A stretch of 38,585 bases of DNA from Chara braunii (Eukaryota; Streptophyta; Charophyceae; Charales; Characeae), in contig BFEA01000545.1 in assembly GCA_003427395.1 (NCBI GenBank), positions 402,910-441,494 of the forward strand, given 5' to 3'. The notes beneath the pieces were generated by a model that made no database searches, had not been told where the DNA came from, and was given only the letters and a program-made list of their open reading frames with translations. The position numbers and the translations under genes were made by a program. How positions within the stretch are numbered: the stretch's first letter is position 1; every line of letters starts with the position of its first letter. This document shows, one piece after another, positions 1-9,689 of this stretch.

Positions 1-166
1 TACCTTAGACTCACCACTTGACCACTTGCCAACCTTCTAGAAGGACTAAAGCTGGGCTTCTGGACTCTACTTGGACTCTTACCCTACAGGTCTACAGTTC
101 GAATCTTCCTACAGCCTACAACCTACGGTGACCTACTTACCACTGGCTATCGTGCAGGTCACGGGT
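1..166. other. No gene seen at left edge
   Basis: This stretch holds no open frame of note, RNA gene or clear repeat. It lies downstream of the 3' end of the minus-strand LINE remnant and may be the LINE 3' untranslated region, which is inference only. Confidence 0.3.
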
Positions 167-835
167 TCAACTCCAGGGAACTGTACAGATACTGTACACA
201 GGTAAGCTGAGGTCAAGGGATCGACCCCTGGGATCTGCATCGGCTACTGCCAAAGGTGAAAGCTGTTTCACGTTTAACAAACAATTCTTGTACAACCTCA
301 GTCTCTCGTTCTTACGCTGTTCTTTGTCTTCTGTCCAGGCTTGCTTGATCTTCCTCCATCTGCAAAGGATCTCGGCTTCTATCATCGTTCCGGTTTCCAC
401 CCAAACCTTCTCCCGTGGGCTTGACCGTCCTTCAATTGTTCCGCTGCATCTCTTTTTCCATTTGACCCGCAGCGTTTCCTTCCTGATGAGTCTGAACCGG
501 ACCTTCTCTGTCTTTCGAATCTGATCAGGGATGTTAGTCAAAAGGAGAAGTTGGATGGGCTGCTCAGGGAAGGGGGTTGAGAAGAGTGAGTCCCAGAGTA
601 CCAAGGCTCTCGGCCAGTATTCTGTCGCCTCCTTGGAATACACTAGACAGTGAACTATGTCCTTGGAATACACTAGACAGTGAACTATGTCCTTGGAATA
701 CACTAGACAGTGAACTATGTCCTCTACCGCCCCCTCCGTGCAGACTGTGCATGTTTCTGAACTATTGAAAGGGTTGTGCGGGGCATAGTGGGGAGTAGGA
801 GGGGTTCGGAGTCTGGATCTTTTGTTTAAGACCAA
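167..835 (-). pseudogene. LINE ORF2 C-terminal zinc-finger module, second copy (fragment)
   Basis: The 222-residue frame looks like the extreme C-terminus of a non-LTR retrotransposon (LINE) ORF2 protein, the zf-RVT region after the reverse transcriptase. A Cys-x2-Cys pair (CTVC) is followed by an H-C pair (DIVHCLVYSK), then a W-rich stretch ending in a KWKKRCSGT motif and a basic, probably helical tail. The same order of motifs occurs in the neighbouring frame at 826-1272, so two related modules lie in tandem. The H-C half of the finger is triplicated in frame by a 30-base repeat (631-720). There is no RT in this frame, and the reading frame of the neighbour breaks near 830, so this is a dead fragment. 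Family assignment rests on motif order alone. Confidence 0.55.
631..720. repeat. 30-base tandem repeat, 3 perfect copies
   Basis: Three perfect copies begin at 631, 661 and 691 with the unit CCTTGGAATACACTAGACAG followed by ten more bases. The length is a multiple of three, so in the minus-strand LINE frame it triplicates ten residues (DIVHCLVYSK) without a frame break. Confidence 0.97.
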
Positions 836-1272
836 TTTTTAAATTGGATTTTGCCCTTCACTATCTCTGCAACTCTGTTTTTGCTGAGCCAGATTCTTTC
901 AAAGTTCCTTTGGCTCCTTTCTCGCTTCTCTGGCTGGAGTATTTTTTGTTGCGCTTTTTGTTCCCTACTCCATTGCGCTCTTGTCTCTGTTTGAATTATG
1001 GTTTTGGTTTCGGTCCATTTTTCTTCCAAACTGGTATTTTGCCCGGTCAAAGTGCCTTTGCATCTCGCTTTCCAGATTACCCACAGGGTCGCTCTTCTCC
1101 ATAGGTCTGCAAGGACTGCTTCCTCTTCTTCCAAGTCTTCTTCTTCTTTCCTTCCCGCCAGCAGATACTTTGTGCTTGCTGGGTAGTCTGGGCTTAGTAG
1201 ATCATTCCACAAGGATTTGGTTCTATCCCAGAGTTCTTGGGGCCCCCGGCATTGTATTAAACAATGTTGCAA
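826..1272 (-). pseudogene. LINE ORF2 C-terminal zinc-finger module, first copy (fragment)
   Basis: This 148-residue minus-strand frame begins in the second half of a zf-RVT-like finger (HCLIQC, then GPQELW). It continues through a W-rich stretch with WKARCKGT and a charged tail. It parallels the 167-835 frame: finger, W-rich part, RC-x-GT, then an ExKWxET-type helix. Upstream in the same frame the first half of the finger is interrupted by two stops near 1275-1290. Its C-terminus (KGKIQFKNW) resembles the region that normally precedes a zf-RVT finger, so it may once have read on into the 167-835 module through a frameshift near 830. Non-functional remnant. Confidence 0.5.
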
Positions 1273-1414
1273 TCCTCAGTGTTCTCACTGCACACTTTGC
1301 GCCATGCCGATTGTTGCTGGGGGTCTTCCTGTTTCTTTCTTTTGCTCAGCCATTGATTGACTGGAAGTGCCCAATATAGTACAAGTCATTGCAGGCTTTT
1401 GATCTTTGTTGGTC

Positions 1415-1648
1415 TTATACTGGCGTACTGGTTTCATGGGATTTTGCCTCCCCAATCTGTGTTTTCCCCCAAGTTCTTTCTGAAATTATTGGTTGGGGGT
1501 CTTTCGTTTGATTTCTTAATTTGTACCCTGTTTTCACTTCATAGTCGTAGACTGGTGTGAGCTTTCTAGCTCCTCCTTTGTTGCTAGGAACGAGCCACCC
1601 CCATTCCGATGGGTCCACTTCCAGTTCTTTTATGTCTTGGTCCGGCAT
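1415..1648 (-). pseudogene. LINE ORF2 segment between RT and zinc finger (fragment)
   Basis: The frame contains a D-x-x-EWGW segment, then KLTPVYDYEVKTGYKL and a later ERTW. This order (D...W-W, V-x-S/T-G-Y, later W) is what lies between the RT domain and the zf-RVT finger in many plant-type LINEs. It sits upstream, in minus-strand sense, of the finger modules at 826-1272 and downstream of the RT fragment at 1678-1860, which supports one broken LINE. The frame ends before the finger. Assignment is from motif order only. Confidence 0.45.
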
Positions 1649-1677
1649 CCTACCGCGTCATTATAAAGGATTCACAC

Positions 1678-1860
1678 CCATTTTCCAAAGTTGGGGCACA
1701 CCCTGATATTTTCCATGCTCGCATTGAGGAAGGCCCAATTGAATTGGTCATATACCTTCTCAAAGTCGAAGAGTAGGATAGCTGTCTAAAGTCTCTTCTC
1801 CATCACCTTTTTTGCAGCTTCGTTGAGAGTGCAATCAGACTCGTCTCATTCACACTTTTC
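1678..1860 (-). pseudogene. LINE reverse transcriptase fragment
   Basis: My own minus-strand translation of 1678-1845 gives TAILLFDFEKVYDQFNWAFL, the hallmark first catalytic block of LINE RTs (usually LLLDFEKAYDxVxWxFL). The block is preceded by a segment resembling the loop before it. An in-frame TAG lies just before the block (about 1785-1787) and a TGA just after (about 1675). The rest of the RT, including the YxDD block, is absent before the next recognisable segment at 1648, so a large internal deletion or frame loss has happened. It was too short and interrupted to show as a long ORF. Confidence 0.65.
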
Positions 1861-2146
1861 ATGCACGTGAACAGCAGCACAGCAAACTGGCGACATGCAC
1901 CCACACAGTACTCAGAGATATTGCTTCTAGGTAAGAGTTCACTTCCTCTGGTTATGGGGACTCAGCGCCCAACAACGCACTGTTCACACGCACTGGACCA
2001 CCCTGGATATCCCACACGCAACACTCTGATCACTCACACAACACACACACACACCTCGTCCTAAGCTGCAGCTATGGCAGCGCTGGCTACCTCTATCCTA
2101 TCGCTAGGGCTACGCCGACCTAAATTCGAGGTCCTCCGATAACATT
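1861..2146. other. Expected 3' LTR position of element A; only a short CA tract seen
   Basis: This is where the 3' LTR of minus-strand element A should start. I see a CA-rich tract (about 2036-2055) but no copy of the LTR start found upstream of gag (TGTGGCATACTCA at 9574). The LTR is therefore missing, truncated or too diverged to recognise by eye. Confidence 0.35.
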
Positions 2147-4042
2147 TTAGTCCAAGGCCGGGCCTTTACCTTTCTTGTCCCTTTCGTAGGCCTTGACTAT
2201 ATCGGGAGCTGTTTCTAGCAGTTCAGTCCTGGTGAACCACCGGTCGTCTTCTGGTTCCTGATATGCAAACCTGACTTTATACTGTTTCTGAGGACGACCT
2301 CGACCCCCTGTTCTAAACACATCTTCACCTACAATGCCGTCAATGTCGTACCGCTCATTCATGTCTGGAGGGATCATGGAACGCCTAGATGGAAACTGAT
2401 CACTTACTGTGCACGGCAACAACTTTGACACATGGAAAACTGGGTAGGTGTGGAGGTGTAGTGGAATCTCTATTGAGTAGGACGGACCATCTTCTCCGAC
2501 CTTGACTTCTAGGACTGGACACGGTCCTCTATACGCGGGCAGTAACTTTTGCAAGATGTTCTCCTCAGGAGCAAATTCCTTAGCCTTGACCCAGACTAAG
2601 TCGCCTACTTGAAACTGCGACGGGCGACGATGTTTGTTGGCTTGCTCTATCATCCTATGCTGGGCCTTCTTGAGGTTCTCTACAACAGTAGCTAGTTCTT
2701 TCTCGTGCTGGATCGCAAACTCCCGAGTACCGGGCGGTAGCCTATGAATCTGATCCCGGTTGAGTCCTTCAAACGGTCTGCGAGGCCTAAAGGACTTATG
2801 CAGCTCGTTGGGAGTGCGGCACGTAGACAGATGCACACTATTGTTGTAAGCACTGGCTACCTTGGGGAGCATCTCATCCCAGTCAACTTGATCAGGTCTA
2901 ATATACATTCTTAGAACTTGCTGCAGGATCTTATTCATCTGTTCAGTCTGACCGTTGGTCTCTGGATGACGGCCACACGACATCAACAACTTAGAGCCAT
3001 AGACTCTCATCAATTCCTGCCAGTTCTGACTTGTGAACCGGGTGTCTCTATCACTAACTATGGACAATGGGACCCCGTGCTCACTGACCCAGTGATCAAA
3101 GAACTTATGGATTATTAATTCGGTTCGGGCCTCTAAAGGCAAAGGTACAAAAACAGCATACTTACTGAATCTATCGGCTATCACCATGACTTGGCTCTTG
3201 CCATGCCTACTCTTGACGCCTGTGTCCATAAAGTCGATGGACACTGAATCTCCGGGCTGATCCGGAATAGGCAAGGGTCTGAGAAGACCTAGTGGGGCAC
3301 GCGTAGTAGTCTTACTCCGCTGGCAAACTTTACAACTGCGCACATACTCTATGCAGTCACTCTTCATCCCAGGCCATGTGTACGAGTGCATTAGATTGGC
3401 TAGAGTCTTTTGCCAGCCAAAATGACCTTCTGTGTCGTGACGTTCTCCTAAGATCAGACTGCGGATCTCCTCACTATTGGGAATGCACAGACGGTCAACT
3501 ACGTTAGTCTTCTCGAATAACAGTCCATTAGTAGTGCGGTAATCTGGCTCGGTTTCTGGGGCCTCCGTTGCTCGCTTGAGGAGGTCACTATAGATAGGGT
3601 CCTGCGCATATGCTTCTTTAACTTTTTCCTGCAGGTCTCTCCCTATGTCCAGATAGTGAACTATCGCTCCAAAATAGTCAGCTCTCCTGCTCAAAGCGTC
3701 CGCAACTACATTGTATTTACCCTTGACTGGCTTGAGCTCAAAATCATACTGGTCTATTTTTGCGGCCCACCTAGTAAGCTTAGGTGTCATCTTGGCCTGC
3801 GTCTTTANCCATCTTAATGTCTCATGGTCAGAATAGACTTTGAAGTGCCTCCCAAGCAAGTAGTGCTTCCAGTGTTCTAGCGCTTGCCTGAGAGCGTAGA
3901 GTTCCCTCTCGTAGGTAGATGTCGCAACCTTTTCTGAAGGCATCCTAGCAGACATGAACTCTACGGGCCTATAACCATTGCCATCGTCTTCCTGCAAAAC
4001 AACACCTATGCCGTACTGGCTAGTAGTCCGTAGTGACGACAA
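2147..4042 (-). pseudogene. pol: Element A RNase H, integrase and chromodomain-like tail
   Basis: The 631-residue frame starts inside the Ty3/gypsy RNase H domain (SQYGIGVV, then YERELYAL, YSDHETLRW, VVADALSRR). The integrase zinc-binding domain follows (H-x4-H in HDTEGH, later CKVC), then the DDE catalytic core: D in SIDFMDTG, D in SDRDTRF, E in NGQTEQ, with 35 residues between the last two, as expected. The C-terminus (IDGIVGEDV, then YKVRFAYQEPEDDRWF and ELLETAP) resembles a chromodomain, which in chromoviruses binds histone marks and steers integration. One unresolved base (3808) gives an X. The apparent start is not real: the N-terminal RNase H part lies in the preceding frame and is cut off by a frameshift at about 4022, at the catalytic TTDAS block. 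Confidence 0.9.
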
Positions 4043-4091
4043 AGGGTAAGGACGGATCGACTACCTTAAGGATTGGATACTCTATTAGGGC

Positions 4092-5753
4092 CTACTTCAA
4101 CTTCTTCATAGCAGACGTACAGTCCTTACAGTCCTTGTCCCACTTCCAGATAGTCTCTTTCCTCAACAATCTGCAAAGGGGCGCCGCGATAGTGGAGAAG
4201 TTCCGTACGAACTTCCTATTATAGTTTGCTAGGCCTAGGAACGACCGCAACTCGGTTAACGTACGCGGCGTAGGCCAATCTCTGATCGATGCGATCTTGC
4301 TATCCTCTGGCTTGATGCCGTCTCCGTCTAAGACGTGGCCTAAATATAACACTTGGGTCTTCGCCCATTCGCACTTCTTTGCGTTGATCTTGAAGTTAGC
4401 TTCTCTCAGCTTCTCCAAGACCTGCCTGAGATGACCCTGATGCTCTTCGAGGGTCTTGCCAAACACTAGGATAACGTCTAAATACACTACAACAAACCTA
4501 TCTAACCAAGGCCTAAACAGGTCATTCATGCATCGCTGAAAAGTCGCTGGCGCGTTAGTTAGTCCAAAGGGCATCACGATGAACTTGTCGTGCCCGTATC
4601 TGGTCCGGAAAGTTGTTTTATACTGATCATCAGGATGAACCTCTATCTGATGATATCCGGACTTCAAATCTATCTTTGTAAAATATCTGCACCCCTGCAC
4701 TCGATCCAAAAGATCGTCTATCCTGGGTAGTGGTTCAACATTCTTAACTGTGATAGCATTCAGACCCCTATAGTCTATGCACATCCTAAGCTCTCCCTCT
4801 TTCTTGGGAACGAACAGAACAGGTGCTCCAAACGGAGACGAACTGCGCCTAATCCAACCCTTCTCGAGGAGCTCGTCTAATTGCTTGCGCAACTCCTCTA
4901 ACTCCCGCGGGGACATCCTATACACGGCTCCTTTGGGAGTTCTGCTGCCAGGCTCAATTTCAATGCGGTGCTGGATAGGTTGTGGTACTACTCCTATCGG
5001 CGGCTCAGCTAGATCTTTAAACTCCTCCAGCAGCTTGGCAATAGCAGGGTCTATAGGCTTTTCTTCCTTAGGCTCAGTTACTGGCCTAACATAGGATACA
5101 AAAACCTGTTCCTCTAGTTGCTCCTTCTTCACGAGCCTTGCGAACGCAGGAGCACTAAGGCAGCAATGTGCCAGGGAGTTGTCTACTCCTGACACATGGA
5201 ACAGACGGGAAGTCTTGACGCCGCCTGATGGACAAGGGAGCCTACACTCGTGTTCTCTCAAAAGGAGTGTGGCCCCTGCTGCCTCTCCCCAGTCCATACC
5301 TAGGACTACGTCAAACGGGAGGCTATCCTCTACGAGGAGAGTCAGGGAATGGAGGACCTTCTCCACCTTCCCATCCTGTTCTAGGCGGAAATACGCCTGG
5401 ACTCCCTCTACGTATTCCTCCACTCGCATGGTGCGATTGTCCGCGAGGATACTAACTATGGGGTCTGCTAGTCTTTGGACCTTTAACTGCAACTTCAGCT
5501 TCTGTAGCGCCTTCCTACTAATATAACTACGGGTGGCTCCACTATCCACTAAGGCGCCTGCTCGTCCTCTAAAAATCTCTGTATCTACTAATATAAGCTG
5601 CCCTTTATTCTCCTTTTTCATCTTGGCCCAGGCGGGCATCCTCTCCTTCAATTCTTCAGCCACGCCTGTGAGGGAGGTGTCTAGAGAGACTCTAGCACAA
5701 ACAGTCTCTGTACAGCTATCTAGACACCGGCCTGCAACCTCTGCCATAGGCAC
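4092..5753 (-). pseudogene. pol: Element A protease-reverse transcriptase
   Basis: The 553-residue frame encodes a retropepsin (active-site ALVDSGAT near residue 65, flap and VVLGMDW near residue 152) that would cleave the polyprotein. The Ty3/gypsy RT follows: [33 protein letters not shown] with the first catalytic Asp, MPFGLTNAPATFQ, then the connection region (YLGHVLDGDGIKPE, SFLGLANYNRKF). The second catalytic block reads YLDVILVF, with Val where family members have Asp, so polymerase activity should be lost. The frame ends at a TAG (4092-4094), while homologous sequence (IEYPIL...PFVVTTD) continues in frame beyond it. The frame is open upstream of the first ATG and overlaps the gag end in the -1 frame. 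Confidence 0.92.
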
Positions 5754-5827
5754 ATGTGGTGTGGGAGTCTCCTGCCGGCTAGCGCTGCATTCCCCACATG
5801 GCCTCGTGGTAAGGGCAGTTGCTACCC

Positions 5828-6480
5828 CTACCGGCGGCTGCCTTTTGGCCCTTGAGCAGCCAATCGGGTCTCCCTATACTTCGGACAATATTTAATGATG
5901 TGGCTAGGGTCACCGCAATAAATACACTGCCCCTGGCTCACACGCTGTTGCCATATGCCCTGGTCCAGACCCAAATCTTCCCAAGGCTTGCCTTGAGGCA
6001 GCCCTGGGTGCCAACCACTTCTCCTATAAAGGGACCTATTCCCAGACCGGTTTTGCGGGGGACCTTGACCCCTTCCTCCCGCTTGGCGGTTTCCTCCTCT
6101 GCCGCCGACCCCCTGATCGCCCTGAGAACGGTTCCCTGAGGCCCGGCCCCCTTGGCCGTGGCCTCGTCCTCCTCCTTGCGGCCTCCCTCCAGCCGCAACA
6201 GCAGCGTAGGTCCTCCCCTGACTAATGCTACTGTCATTGTCCTCTAGCCCCCACTCAATCTGCTCGTAGGGGATCTCGTCAACACTACCTTCGTCTAGAG
6301 TGAGGACAAGACTATCTTTAGTCTTAACTTGCCTTGAGATAGTGCGACCTTTCCATTGCTTTCCCTTGTCTAAGTCTCTGTGCCAGAAGGTAGAAAGTGA
6401 CACTGACTTTGCCTCAAAAGCCACCACTTCACGGCTAAGGGAATCATAAGTGGTGGCAGGATCTTCACTCTTTGCGAAGA
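5828..6480 (-). pseudogene. gag: Element A gag C-terminal half with zinc knuckle
   Basis: The frame holds the end of the capsid region (QFFAKSEDPATTYDSLSREV, readable upstream of the first Met at 6427). A glycine/arginine/glutamine-rich low-complexity stretch follows, then a nucleocapsid CCHC knuckle, CIYCGDPSHIIKYC (C-x2-C-x4-H-x4-C), at about 5885-5926. This knuckle binds RNA during packaging. It ends at a TAG just after GSRR, and the PR frame is open across this point in the -1 frame, so gag and pol are in different frames. The N-terminal gag half lies in another frame, because a small deletion near 6480-6500 removed part of the capsid and shifted the frame. Confidence 0.85.
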
Positions 6481-7446
6481 ATTGCCCTTGAGGCCGACCA
6501 ATTGGGTCTTTGTGACCCTGTGGTCAGGAACAGCCACCAATTCGTCCATTACGCCCTTGAGGGCCCTGACACTCTTCCATTTACGAGAATGGATGGTCTG
6601 GAGCTTATCTGAGGCCTTGACACTGCGAGCGACATCAGCAAATCGCTCGCGCAGCAATTTCATGAAATCCACGAGGGGAGTGAACGATGAGTAGGCAACT
6701 GCATCATTATTGCAGTTAGCAGCGCGGACTGGGGACCTTGCGAAACTGGCAGCCTCATCTCTAAGCGCATGAATGGCAATTAGCACGTGCTGATCCGGGG
6801 AGACCTGTTGCAAATGCACATAGGTCTTGACGTTGGCTTCCCAATTGTCAAAGTTCTCTTCCCTTTTTCCACTGTAGGAATCGGGGAACTTGACTTTGAC
6901 TGGTTCCCTACGAGGACGTGCCTCTTCCTCCTTGGGAGCGGTCAGCTTGACGCCTTCAATGGCACCCACGCAGAATCGTTCTGTCTTCTCAAGGCGATGG
7001 TTCACCTCGGCCCCTACTGCGCCTACCACTTCGCGGGCAAGGTCTTGAAATCCCATCCGCATCGAGCGCACGACCATATCCTGACTTCTATTAAACTCAT
7101 ACTGTTCTCCCTGTACCCGGGCTAAGCGCTCATTACTCTGGGCAATGAACTCCACCTTTCGTTGGAGATCCACCTGGGCGGCCATCTGCTCTCTCAAGTT
7201 TTTTACTTGCTCTAGTTCCCTGTCCGCCTCACTCGCTGCTTCCACTCTCCTCTTCTTTTCCCTCATCATTCTGAGCTTCCACTCCATTCTTTTTTCATCC
7301 TCCATTGCCTGCCGCTTCAAGGCATCTTCTTCCACATCCCACTCTTTCATGGCAGCCTCCTGTTCGTCCTTGGGGATATTCATGGCAACCTCCTCCTCTT
7401 CTCCCAAAGACAAGTTGGCGACCCACTCTGAGATCCCTTTCTCCAT
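6370..7446 (-). pseudogene. gag: Element A gag N-terminal half (capsid)
   Basis: I choose the ATG at 7446 (MEKGISEWVANL). The frame is open further upstream to a GTG at 7533 but has no better start. Residues 1 to about 130 are rich in Glu, Lys and Arg with heptad-like spacing and probably form a coiled coil. A Retrotrans_gag-like core follows: FPDSYSGKREENFDNWEANV, IHALRDEAASFA, LLRERFADVARS, and a Q/W-containing segment before VMDELVAVPDH. From about 6490 the frame continues only as out-of-frame read-through of the next gag segment, so the true homology ends near 6490. It would form the virus-like particle in which reverse transcription occurs. Confidence 0.8.
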
Positions 7447-7533
7447 CTCATCAGTTTTACTCCCACTATACTGCCCTCGTTGCACGATAGGACAGTCCCA
7501 CTCCTCACCACTTAGAACAACCCACAGACTCAC

Positions 7534-8180
7534 TGACAGACTCTGTAAGGACCACAGGGTAGAACCGTGTCAGCTATGGTCACTAGCCTAGACCTACTCT
7601 AAGGCTGTCACTACTGAACCAGTGGCTGATCTGGAGGCATTTAAGGAGATCCCCCTTAACTCCGCAAGAATTCTTTGACGTCGCAGACAGGACGACGTGA
7701 TCAACTTGGTTTTGCCTGTGCTTTCAGCCCACAACTCAGCCTTTCCGGCCTACTGTGCCACACCGAGCAGCCCGCCGGTCTGTACCGGTCCTTGGGAGGG
7801 TTCGTATCCCCTGGGACAGTCGAGTCGTGAGACACAGATCCTCAGCCTTACTTGGTCCGGTAGGGGAGTGGTTCAAACATGCCCTCAATACTTAAAGACT
7901 GCCTGGTGTGTCAGCCCTACCTGCCATTCAGGCCCACTGAATCCTACCAACCGTTTCCAGCCGGTCAGTACCGGTCCTTGGGAGGGTTATGCCCCCCTGG
8001 AAAGTTGGATCAGCCACAGTCTCAGCCCTACAAGGTCAGACTAGGGTTTCGTCATCCAAGCAGTATCCTCCATCCACATAGTGCTATCACCTAGGACAAA
8101 AGGGACTCGATGCAGAAAGAATAGACAGACAGACTCAGACTCAGCAAGTACCGTAGGGTGAGTGCAAATCCACAGGGTGA
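7534..8180 (-). other. Untranslated leader of element A with degenerate internal duplication
   Basis: There is no convincing ORF between gag and the LTR. A segment around 7768-7840 recurs at about 7959-8025; both contain GTACCGGTCCTTGGGAGGGT and end in CTCAGCC, offset by about 190 bases. I could not find a convincing primer-binding site, so the LTR/leader border is approximate. Confidence 0.5.
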
Positions 8181-8221
8181 GGGGGTAGGCTAAGGGCTTG
8201 GCGAGATGTTACCATCTCCAG

Positions 8222-8332
8222 CTTGGTCAAAGTCTTGGTCAACGACGCCGGTCAAATCGGTCAACGATTGGTCAACGCTGCAAGACCCCGGTCAACCTTC
8301 CGATCAACATCCGGTCAACCCTCCGGTCAACT
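8222..8332. repeat. Array of GGTCAA / TTGACC motifs
   Basis: Eight GGTCAA words and one GATCAA occur within about 110 bases. On the minus (LTR) strand they read TTGACC, the core recognised by plant WRKY factors (W-box). The motif density is directly visible; a regulatory role is inference. Confidence 0.6.
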
Positions 8333-8632
8333 CTCGACCTCGGCTATGGCTACCGGCACCTTCTCCTTCGCCACCCTTGTCTTCTCCTTCCTCCCCCTTC
8401 ACCTTCTTCTTCCTTTCTCTATCTCTCTTTTTTTTTTTTTTTTTTGTCACCCTCGGCTATGTCTTTCTTCTCAGATGTCCCTCCTTCCACACTTCTTCCT
8501 CTATCTCTCTCCTCGGTCCCTCCTCTCTGTCCGCCTTCGTCACTCCGTGGTACAGCTTCGCGGCTATGGCCACTTCCTTCGTGGGTCTGCTCAGCTCGCT
8601 TCACAGGTAAGTGACAACCAAACTTGTATCGC

Positions 8633-8635
8633 TCA

Positions 8636-8717
<82 letters not shown>

Positions 8718-8910
8718 CCAGAAGAAGAAACAGACTAGAGCGCTGGAGGGGAAGCAGGAGAGCGATGGACTACGGAAGGAGGAAGAGGAAGAAGATCTCT
8801 CTCTCTCTCTCTCTGCCAGAAGAAGAAACAGACTAGAGAGCTGGAGGGGAAGGAGGAGAGCGATGGACTACAGGAGGAGGAAGAAGAAGCTCTCTCTCTC
8901 TCTCTCTCTC

Positions 8911-8947
<37 letters not shown>
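8633..8947. repeat. Composite CT/CA/GT microsatellites with a 98-base tandem duplication
   Basis: The order is (CT)n at about 8633-8659, (CA)n at 8659-8716, then a unique block starting GCCAGAAGAAGAAACAGACT at 8717. That block is repeated at 8815, each copy followed by (CT)n, and (GT)n runs at 8914-8947. Long ORFs over this region are translation artefacts. Confidence 0.95.
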
Positions 8948-8948
<1 letters not shown>

Positions 8949-9574
8949 TGTGAGGATTCAGGGACTAACCTGTGAAAGGTGTCTCCTTGATGCAGGTATG
9001 GACATGCTGAAGACTAAGCTGTAGCAATGGAGCCGCAGGTAAGTCGTAAGGTAAGCCCCCCGCACCTCCACCCATAGACGCCCTACTCCCAACCTCGCTG
9101 CAGCGTACTGCAGCCCAAGCTCGAGAGCCAATCTACCTAGTCGACAACGACTACTCCTGAAGAATGTCTGCTGAATGCCAGGAAGACCAGCTATAAATAG
9201 CGCTGGACTGCCTGGAGGCCGGCCATCCGAAGCCAGGGCCTCTACCGAGCAGGCGCCAAGATGGAAACCTGTGGCGCCAAGGGTCCTGGCGCCTAAACTG
9301 CTGCAGACCCGAATCAGGGTCGGCACAAAACTGGGCCTAACTGGGCTGGACAGCGCTCGTCTGTCCGAGGGCCTGGCGCTAACTGAAACGACGCGCCAGG
9401 GCCTAGTGCTAATCGGTTCTAACTCGGCCTCTAATTGGGTCCTGGTCCTAACCCGAACCTATGGGCCCCAGTGTGAGCCAAAACAACACTATCCCGGATC
9501 AATGCTAGCCCTACTAACCCCTAACCCTACCTGGTCGTGCCCGGCAGGGCCCGTGTGGTATTGAGTATGCCACA

Positions 9575-9689
9575 GTAGGGCTTTAGCTAGGATTTCAGAT
9601 GTCTTCTCTCTCCCCTTATATAGTGTGACCACGCTGCTGCTTAGGAACCCACCCAATCCCCCCTTGTGCAGCTGTCCTTGTAGAAGGTC
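9575..9689. other. Short spacer between LTR and LINE fragment
   Basis: I see no feature here beyond a TATATAG word at about 9619. It is presumably LINE or target-site sequence flanking element A. Confidence 0.3.

Larger units (their letters stand above)
2147..9574 (-). mobile_element. Ty3/gypsy (chromovirus-like) retrotransposon A, degenerate
   Basis: Read on the minus strand, the element runs LTR (up to 9574), untranslated leader (about 7450-8180), gag with CCHC knuckle, PR, RT, RNase H, integrase and a chromodomain-like tail. RT-RNase H-IN order defines Ty3/gypsy. Inactivating marks are a gag frameshift near 6480, a YLDV instead of YLDD catalytic motif, a TAG at 4092-4094 and a frameshift near 4022. 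LINE fragments in the same orientation lie on both sides, 3' part left and 5' part right, suggesting insertion into a LINE. The 3' LTR was not found. Confidence 0.85.
8180..9574 (-). mobile_element. LTR of family a (5' LTR of element A), minus strand
   Basis: The minus strand starts TGTGGCATACTCA at 9574 and matches the plus-strand LTR start at 34484 (TGTGGTGTGCCATACTCAG). Shared blocks include CCTGGTCG...GGGCC near the start, a TATA-like box (9190-9200 here, 34819-34826 there) after a GCGCCA-rich part, and CATTCAGYAGA just downstream. A CTTACCTGC...GCTYCAGCTTMGTCTTCAGCA block is also shared (about 8990-9050 here). The left edge is uncertain because microsatellites have expanded the interior. 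Confidence 0.6.

Noticed and set aside
1861-2146. 3' LTR of element A
   Set aside because: None of the family-a LTR blocks (start, TATA region, hairpin) could be recognised.
8198-9024. Several overlapping ORFs rich in Ser/Leu and His/Thr
   Set aside because: They are translations of CT/CA/GT microsatellites and pyrimidine-rich LTR sequence.
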